Assembly: GCA_009691255.1 (NCBI GenBank)
Contig: SHUT01000003.1
Location: 1-64,000, forward strand
Source: Ilumatobacteraceae bacterium
Lineage (GTDB): Bacteria; Actinomycetota; Acidimicrobiia; Acidimicrobiales; Ilumatobacteraceae
Reading direction: 5' to 3'
Length of the DNA stretch: 64,000 bases
In this document: piece after piece, positions 58,181 through 64,000 of the stretch
Position numbering within the stretch: position 1 is the stretch's first letter
How the letters are laid out: every line of letters begins with the position of its first letter
The notes under the pieces: model-generated
The model's input: only the letters and a program-made list of their open reading frames with translations
Database searches by the model: none
What the model was told of the DNA's origin: nothing
Position numbers and translations under genes: made by a program

Positions 58181-59368
58181 TTATTGATCCTTGGGCATGC
58201 CAAGTGTTCGTTCGGCAACGATGTTGCGTTGTACCTGAGATGTTCCGGCCGCAATGCCGATTGAGAGTGCATGGATGCGTCCGTGGATGTGTTTGCCAGT
58301 TGGTAATTCATGAACATCTTCGAGTGAGAGCGATGCGCGGTCAAGTAAGCGCAATGATAATTCTCCGAGTCGCTGCCGAAGTTCGCTGTAGGCGAGTTTA
58401 AAAACGTTTCCACCAACACCCACAAACCCAGTGCGTTGCGCTTGGCTGATGTTGCGCTTGGTGAGAGACCAGAGGGCATCAAGTTCACCAGATAAGTGGG
58501 CAATATCGCGACGTAGCCCGGTGTCTTCCCATGCCGTTGCTTGGTGACGCGTGACTTTTTTAGCAAGATCTACAAGGTCACGTACGAGTTCCATCGATTG
58601 CAACATTTCGCTCACAAATGCCGTGCCTCGCTCAAATGACAAAGTCACCATCGCAACACGCCAGCCATCGTTTTCGTCGCCCACGCGATTGGCAACCGGC
58701 ACGCGAACCTCATCAAAGAAGACTTCGCAAAACTCTGTGCTGCCTTCCATTGTTCGCAGCGGTCGAATATCCATTCCCTTGGAGTTCATTGGCAGAATTA
58801 ACCAAGTGATTCCGCGATGCTTTGGTACTTCGGTGTCGGTGCGCACGAGCATCTCGCAGTAGTCAGCAATGTGAGCAAAACTTGTCCAGATCTTTTGACC
58901 AGTAATGACATAGTCGTCGCCATCTCGAATTGCCCGACATTGCAAACTCGCCAAGTCGCTTCCGGCATTTGGTTCGCTGAAGCCCTGACACCACACGTGT
59001 TCTCCTTTGAGAATCGCCGGCAGGTGGTGGGCTTTTTGCTCGGGGCTTGCTTCGACAACAAGAGTAGGCCCCGCATGCAAAAGACCAACAAAGTTCATAC
59101 CTACGTATGGCGCTCGCATCCGCTCAGTTTCTTCTAAGAAAATCAAATGTTCAGTTGGCGTGGCACCACGGCCACCGTATTCTTTGGGCCAATTGATGCC
59201 CGCATAGCCAGCATCAAAAAGCATCCGTTGCCACCCTGTGTCCCAGGCGCGTCGACCACGCCAATCATCACGATGTGGTTCGGGGGCAACAGATGTCAAG
59301 ACGTCGGCTAACCAAGCCCGCAGTTCGGCCCGAAAGGTCTGTTCTTGTTCGGTGTAGCGAAGGTCCAT
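58181..59368 (-). CDS. Acyl-CoA dehydrogenase
   Basis: GINWPKEYGGRGATPTE, WCQGFSEPNAGSDLASLQCRA, GQKIWTSFAHIADYC, AAGTSQVQRNIVAERTLGMPKD. Confidence 0.94.
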   Translation of the reverse strand: MDLRYTEQEQTFRAELRAWLADVLTSVAPEPHRDDWRGRRAWDTGWQRMLFDAGYAGINWPKEYGGRGATPTEHLIFLEETERMRAPYVGMNFVGLLHAGPTLVVEASPEQKAHHLPAILKGEHVWCQGFSEPNAGSDLASLQCRAIRDGDDYVITGQKIWTSFAHIADYCEMLVRTDTEVPKHRGITWLILPMNSKGMDIRPLRTMEGSTEFCEVFFDEVRVPVANRVGDENDGWRVAMVTLSFERGTAFVSEMLQSMELVRDLVDLAKKVTRHQATAWEDTGLRRDIAHLSGELDALWSLTKRNISQAQRTGFVGVGGNVFKLAYSELRQRLGELSLRLLDRASLSLEDVHELPTGKHIHGRIHALSIGIAAGTSQVQRNIVAERTLGMPKDQ

Positions 59369-59383
59369 AGCCACCTGCGAGAG

Positions 59384-59404
59384 TATCTGATACACCGTCA
59401 GAAA
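59384..59404. promoter_or_regulatory. Operator site D: TATCTGATacaccGTCAGAAA
   Basis: TCTGAT-ACACC-GTCAGA core; spacer ACACC identical to site B; between ACAD start (59368, -) and TauD start (59475, +). Confidence 0.75.
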
Positions 59405-59474
59405 CCATCAGGAGAGCCACTAGTATGAGTTTTGGCGGCTGTGGGGACGAGCGATCCAGAAGGAGAAGTCGAAC

Positions 59475-60449
59475 ATGTCAATGACCAGCGAGCGAGATTT
59501 GGCCAAGGCCAAAGCAGCCGGAGATCCAGCTATCAGGTTTGGCAACAAGCAAATACATGTTGGCCAGATGACCATTGGCCCAGTCCTTTTTTTGGCTCCT
59601 GAGAGAGCACGACTGAGTGCATTGCAATGGCAGACATTTAGTGTCAAGCGTCTTGGCGCCACAGTTGGTGCCGAACTGCACGGTATTGACATCACGAAGC
59701 CATTAACGCCAACAGCGCTGGCAGAAGTCAAACAAGCACTTGCCGAATATAAAGTGATTTTTTTTCGCGATCAGCCATTAAATGCTGATCAACATATTGC
59801 TTTTGCTGCACAGTTCGGTGAACTTGAGTTACATCCATTTTTGCCTGGAACCGATGACAAGCCTGAGCTAGTGAGGTTTGCAAAATCTGCTGAAGTCGGC
59901 GGATATGAAAATGCTTGGCATCACGACGTCACATGGCGAGAGATTCCATCCATGGGAGCAGTGTTGCATGCGATTCAGGTTCCAGAGACTGGCGGAGACA
60001 CATTGTTTTGTGACATGTATGCGGCCTATGACGGATTATCAGATGAGGTAAAGGTGCAGATTGAAAATCTAGAAGCTGAGCATGACTTTATGCCATCATT
60101 TGGGCTTCGACTGACCAAAGAAAAGCAAGCAGAAATGCGATTGCAATATCCAGTCGTGCATCATCCGCTTGCGCCGCGGCACCCAGTCACTGGTCGTCGG
60201 TATTTGTATGTCAATCAATTTTTTGTTACTCGCATTATCGGATTGACAGAGCAAGAGAGCGAAGACCTCATTACGTTCCTGACGCAGCAATCAACTTTTC
60301 TTGAGTATCAGTGTCGTTTTCAGTGGCAAAAAGATAGCGTCGCGTTTTGGGATAATCACGCCGTACAGCATTACGCCGCTAGCGATTATTATCCAGATAT
60401 TCGCATAATGGAACGCGCCAGCATTATTGGGCATCGACCAACGAAGTAA
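59475..60449 (+). CDS. TauD/TfdA-family Fe(II)/2-oxoglutarate dioxygenase (start uncertain)
   Basis: LGATVGAELHGIDITKPL, YKVIFFRDQPLNADQHIAFAAQFGELELHPF, NAWHHDVTWREIPSMGAVLHA, VAFWDNHAVQHYAASDYYPDIRIMERASIIG. Confidence 0.93.
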   Translation: MSMTSERDLAKAKAAGDPAIRFGNKQIHVGQMTIGPVLFLAPERARLSALQWQTFSVKRLGATVGAELHGIDITKPLTPTALAEVKQALAEYKVIFFRDQPLNADQHIAFAAQFGELELHPFLPGTDDKPELVRFAKSAEVGGYENAWHHDVTWREIPSMGAVLHAIQVPETGGDTLFCDMYAAYDGLSDEVKVQIENLEAEHDFMPSFGLRLTKEKQAEMRLQYPVVHHPLAPRHPVTGRRYLYVNQFFVTRIIGLTEQESEDLITFLTQQSTFLEYQCRFQWQKDSVAFWDNHAVQHYAASDYYPDIRIMERASIIGHRPTK

Positions 60450-60450
60450 C

Positions 60451-61191
60451 TCAGCAGACGATTCCACCATCAATGGTGAGAATTGATCCGGTAATAAATC
60501 GACCTTCGTCGCTTGCAACGAATGCAAATGCTCCAGCAATTTCTGATGGATCTGCATTTTCTACTGGCGTCATCAGTTTGGTGATTAATTTGCGGTCGGC
60601 TCCTTCTGGAATGCTTGAAAACGAACTAAGAATATTTGTGTTGGTGCCACCTGGAGCAATGCCAACGACTCGAATGTTTTGATCACGGTACTCATAGGCC
60701 AGAGCCTTGGTAAGCATCACGACTCCACCCTTGCTGGCACAATATGCCGCACTCCATGGTTGACCAATTAAGCCAGCCGTGCTTGCAGTATTTACGATTA
60801 CTCCACCACCAGCCGCCAGCAGATGCGGCAGTACAAATCGGCAGGCGTAAAAAGTTCCGTTGAGATTGACGGCAAGTATTTTGTCAAACTCGGCTGGTGG
60901 TTCTTGGTGGCTCCACGCAAAGTGACCAATGCCGGCAATGTTGCACAAAATATCAAGGCCTCCCATCATGGCAACAGCACTGTCGACCATTGATTCGACT
61001 GCGCTGGCGTCTGCAATGTCGCAGTCAAGAGCAAACGCACGGCCACCTATCTCTGAAGCAGTATCTTGTGCTCCGCGTAGATCGACGCAGCCAACATGAG
61101 CGCCTTCAGCGGCAAATCGAATCGCCGTGGCTTTGCCGATGCCGGAACCGGCGCCCGTGATGATTACCTTTTTCCCATTTAATTTGCCCAT
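60451..61191 (-). CDS. SDR family oxidoreductase
   Basis: KVIITGAGSGIGKATAIRFAAEGAHVGCVDL; AAYCASKGGVVMLTKALAYEYRDQNIRV. Confidence 0.94.
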   Translation of the reverse strand: MGKLNGKKVIITGAGSGIGKATAIRFAAEGAHVGCVDLRGAQDTASEIGGRAFALDCDIADASAVESMVDSAVAMMGGLDILCNIAGIGHFAWSHQEPPAEFDKILAVNLNGTFYACRFVLPHLLAAGGGVIVNTASTAGLIGQPWSAAYCASKGGVVMLTKALAYEYRDQNIRVVGIAPGGTNTNILSSFSSIPEGADRKLITKLMTPVENADPSEIAGAFAFVASDEGRFITGSILTIDGGIVC

Positions 61192-61205
61192 ATTGTCTTC
61201 TTTCG

Positions 61206-62753
61206 TTAGGCCTTGCCACCATAGGTGGCACGGAGATCTTTCTTGAGTACTTTGCCACTCGGGTTGCGCGGAAGCACATCAATAATTTCGAGTTGCTCTG
61301 GAACCTTGTGCATTGAGAGTTGTTTGTCGCGCAGATAATCCACCATCTCTTGCTGGGATAGTTTCGAATCAATTTTTAGCACGACAACAGCACAAGCACG
61401 TTCTCCGCTGGCGTCATCAGGAAGTCCGATCACTGCACAATCGGCAATTGAAGGGTGAGCGTAGAGCAAGTCTTCGATTTCTTTGGCGCTGATGTTTTCA
61501 CCCTTGCGAATAATGATGTCTTTAAGGCGTCCCGTAATGCTGATGTATCCGTCCTCGTCAATGATGCCCAAGTCGCCCGTACGAAACCATCCGTCTTCAT
61601 CAAAAGCTTCAGCATCGAGCGATGCATCAAGGTATCCCATACAAACTTGAGGTCCTTTGACGCGCAGTTCTCCTTCTTCGCCAGAAGCACAGACATGTCC
61701 GTCAATGACAGTTCTTAGCAATACGTCAGGGCATGCACGACCATCAGTTTCGGCTTTTTTGATGTCGGCGTCGTCAACATGCACCATCGTGTTGATTGGG
61801 CTTTCGGTGAGACCCCAGCCCCCAATTACTGGCGCACCCAACTCAGCGAGCATTTCATAGTGCAGGGTCTTTGGTTTTGCTGCGCCGCCACCGTTAAAAA
61901 TACGAACCGTCGGCATTAATTTTTCATCAGGGAGCAACTGTCGTTGCGCATTGAGGTAGGCGAGCCAAAATACGGTGCCAGCACCTGCGCATGTGACTCC
62001 GTGTCGACCCAAATATGCTGGCGTCTGGGCAGGACTAAAAGTTTCTACCATCAATAATTCCACGCCAGTTTGCATCGCATTAAACAACCAGACCAACCCA
62101 CCAACATGTGTAATCGGAAACACTACGGCTGCTTTGTCGTTTGGTCCCACCTGCATACTCCATTGCATGCCGTTATTCGCCGCTGACATGGAGTAGTCGC
62201 TGTGTTTTGCACCTTTTGGATCTGCAGTGGTGCCAGAGGAGTAGAACAACCAGCGCAGTTCTTTGAGTACGGGGACATATTCTGGCAAAAGATGCGGATT
62301 GCCTTGGGGCAAATCTGGATCAGCAATCAAAACTTGAGCATCTAACCCAAGAAGTGCTTCTGTTGCCATTGGTGGATATTCAAAACCGCGAAAAATGTTA
62401 GGGACAATCATGAATTCGCAACCGCTTTGCTTGGCTATAAAACTAACTTCACGGGCACGATAGATAGTCAGAATCGGATTTTGAATTGCACCAAGTCTGC
62501 TCAGTGCTCCGGTTAGGACAAATGATTCAAGTCGTGACGGCATAATCCAGGAGACTTTCGTGCCGACATCGATTCCGATGGCGTGCAAACCAGCGGCCGC
62601 CTCAAGACACCACTGGTGGTATCGCCCGTATGTCATCGTGCGACCAGACTCATCACGAGCCATGCACTTGTTCGGAGTCAGGGAGGCGCGTTCTTCTATG
62701 AGTTGCCACAGTGTCTTATTGGTGGTGTCAAGGATCGTGTCTAACGAACCCAT
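61206..62753 (-). CDS. Acyl-CoA synthetase (AMP-dependent)
   Basis: LFYSSGTTADPKGAKHSD, GGWGLTESP, SITGRLKDIIIRKGENISAKEIEDLL, NPSGKVLKKDLR. Confidence 0.95.
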   Translation of the reverse strand: MGSLDTILDTTNKTLWQLIEERASLTPNKCMARDESGRTMTYGRYHQWCLEAAAGLHAIGIDVGTKVSWIMPSRLESFVLTGALSRLGAIQNPILTIYRAREVSFIAKQSGCEFMIVPNIFRGFEYPPMATEALLGLDAQVLIADPDLPQGNPHLLPEYVPVLKELRWLFYSSGTTADPKGAKHSDYSMSAANNGMQWSMQVGPNDKAAVVFPITHVGGLVWLFNAMQTGVELLMVETFSPAQTPAYLGRHGVTCAGAGTVFWLAYLNAQRQLLPDEKLMPTVRIFNGGGAAKPKTLHYEMLAELGAPVIGGWGLTESPINTMVHVDDADIKKAETDGRACPDVLLRTVIDGHVCASGEEGELRVKGPQVCMGYLDASLDAEAFDEDGWFRTGDLGIIDEDGYISITGRLKDIIIRKGENISAKEIEDLLYAHPSIADCAVIGLPDDASGERACAVVVLKIDSKLSQQEMVDYLRDKQLSMHKVPEQLEIIDVLPRNPSGKVLKKDLRATYGGKA

Positions 62754-64000
62754 CGTGCGGCCTCCTGATCTGCTGCTGTCTGTAGTTGCTTCTTGTCTAC
62801 TTTGCCTAACGATGTCAGCGGAAGTTCTGTCACCACCACTAGTGCGTCTGGCGCTTTGTAATCCGCAAGTGTTTGTTTGGTGAACGAGCGGATGTCGGTC
62901 AGGTTAAGTGTGGCACCTGCGCGGGCGACAGCAAAAAGTATGCCAATTTCTCCGAGCCTGTCCTGCACCGACGCACCCAAAACGGCCGCTCCAGCAATAT
63001 CAGGATGGGCACCGAGAGTATTTTCAATCTCAATAGGATAAACGTTATAGCCACCTCGGATATACATCTCCGTCGTGCGCCCTGCTAGGCGCAAGTTGCC
63101 GTCTGTGTCCACGCGACCAAGATCTCCAGTTACCAGCCATCCCTCAGATGTGATGGCCTGTGTTGTGAGTTCAGGGTCTTTCCAGTATCCGCGCATGATT
63201 GCTCGACTGCGCAATTGCAGCGTGCCCACTCGGTCAGGTGCACATAGTGAGCCGTCATCTGCAACGATGCGTAATTCGACTTCGCCGTTGGGCCGACCCA
63301 CGGTGTTGCAAATGGTGTCAATGTCATCATCAAGGCGAGTACCTGTCGCCAGGCATCCTTCTGTGCTGGCGTAACGCACTACGACAGGACAGCCAAGTTT
63401 TTCTTGCATCTCGAGTACTAACTCTGCAGGAATACGCGCAGCTCCAATGCCAGCAATTCGCAAGCACGAAGTGTCAGTGGTTGCAAAGTCGCGATGATCA
63501 AACATCATTCGATACTGCGTTGGTACACCTTGACAAACTGTGACTCGTTCAGAACTAATAGCAGCCAATGTTGTGGCAGCTGTCCACGGGGACGGCGCAA
63601 TAACAGTGGTGATGACATGCATCAGTTCATCCCAAACACGCGTCATGGCTCCCACATGAGCAAAAGGAAGCGGTGATAATCGACGGTCGCCAACAGCACT
63701 CAAGGGTGCCGCACCATGCGACATTGCCTCAAGACATGCATGATCAAACCATGCTCCTTTGGGGTAACCCGTTGTTCCGCCTGTCCACACAATTGCGATT
63801 GGATCGGTGGCGTCAATGGCGACGCGTCTGCGCAGGGGGTCGCCGCCGTCACATTCTGGCAAGTCACCATCAAAGACAAACACGGGTTCACAACGCCTTT
63901 GAATGTGAGTAATTTCTGCTGAACCAAGACGCGGGTTGATGCCTGTTGCAATTGCGCCTGCCCGAACGATGGCTTGGTAGGCAATCGCGTAATCAAGACC
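62741..64000 (-). CDS. Acyl-CoA synthetase (AMP-dependent), N-terminus truncated by window edge
   Basis: IVWTGGTTGYPKGAWFDH, LAGRTTEMYIRGGYNVYPIEIENTL, LGKVDKKQL; minus frame stays open upstream of 63883 (...GAIATGINPRLGSAEITHI...). Confidence 0.92.
   Translation of the reverse strand, partial: GLDYAIAYQAIVRAGAIATGINPRLGSAEITHIQRRCEPVFVFDGDLPECDGGDPLRRRVAIDATDPIAIVWTGGTTGYPKGAWFDHACLEAMSHGAAPLSAVGDRRLSPLPFAHVGAMTRVWDELMHVITTVIAPSPWTAATTLAAISSERVTVCQGVPTQYRMMFDHRDFATTDTSCLRIAGIGAARIPAELVLEMQEKLGCPVVVRYASTEGCLATGTRLDDDIDTICNTVGRPNGEVELRIVADDGSLCAPDRVGTLQLRSRAIMRGYWKDPELTTQAITSEGWLVTGDLGRVDTDGNLRLAGRTTEMYIRGGYNVYPIEIENTLGAHPDIAGAAVLGASVQDRLGEIGILFAVARAGATLNLTDIRSFTKQTLADYKAPDALVVVTELPLTSLGKVDKKQLQTAADQEAARWVR

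Noticed and set aside
1-64000. Mobile element, prophage or anti-phage defence island
   Set aside because: No transposase, integrase, phage structural, toxin-antitoxin, restriction or known defence gene recognised; RmuC alone is not evidence of one.

Overview
The window is a gene-dense catabolic region of about 50 CDSs. It is almost certainly actinobacterial; I suspect Acidimicrobiia, but that is inference. I saw no tRNA, rRNA, CRISPR array, transposase, integrase or phage gene. It holds four cytochromes P450, two carotenoid-cleavage-type oxygenases, two phytanoyl-CoA dioxygenases, a TauD-type dioxygenase, three LLM/F420-type oxidoreductases, many SDRs, several acyl-CoA synthetases, two acyl-CoA dehydrogenase pairs, MaoC/DUF35 proteins and an Ltp2-type aldolase. 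Four observations stand out. (1) 30.1-36.2 kb carries the full gene set of the mycobacterial igr/cholesterol side-chain operon (cyp125, chsE1/E2, chsH1, chsH2, ltp2) in a shuffled order. (2) Four intergenic regions at 36.2, 39.9, 51.8 and 59.4 kb share a palindromic operator TCTGAY-N5-RTCAGA, one copy being a perfect 23-bp palindrome. A TetR gene lies in one of the operons this motif precedes, which suggests an autoregulated local regulon. (3) A 1447-aa secreted protein has two complete subtilisin domains and near-identical FN3 repeats; two of the repeats are interrupted at the same position by unrelated inserts. (4) The left half (about 1-25 kb) is a separate oxygenase-rich region without that operator. 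Start sites were moved inward from the ORF track where family alignment or overlap logic supported it. Everything was read by eye; no searches were run.
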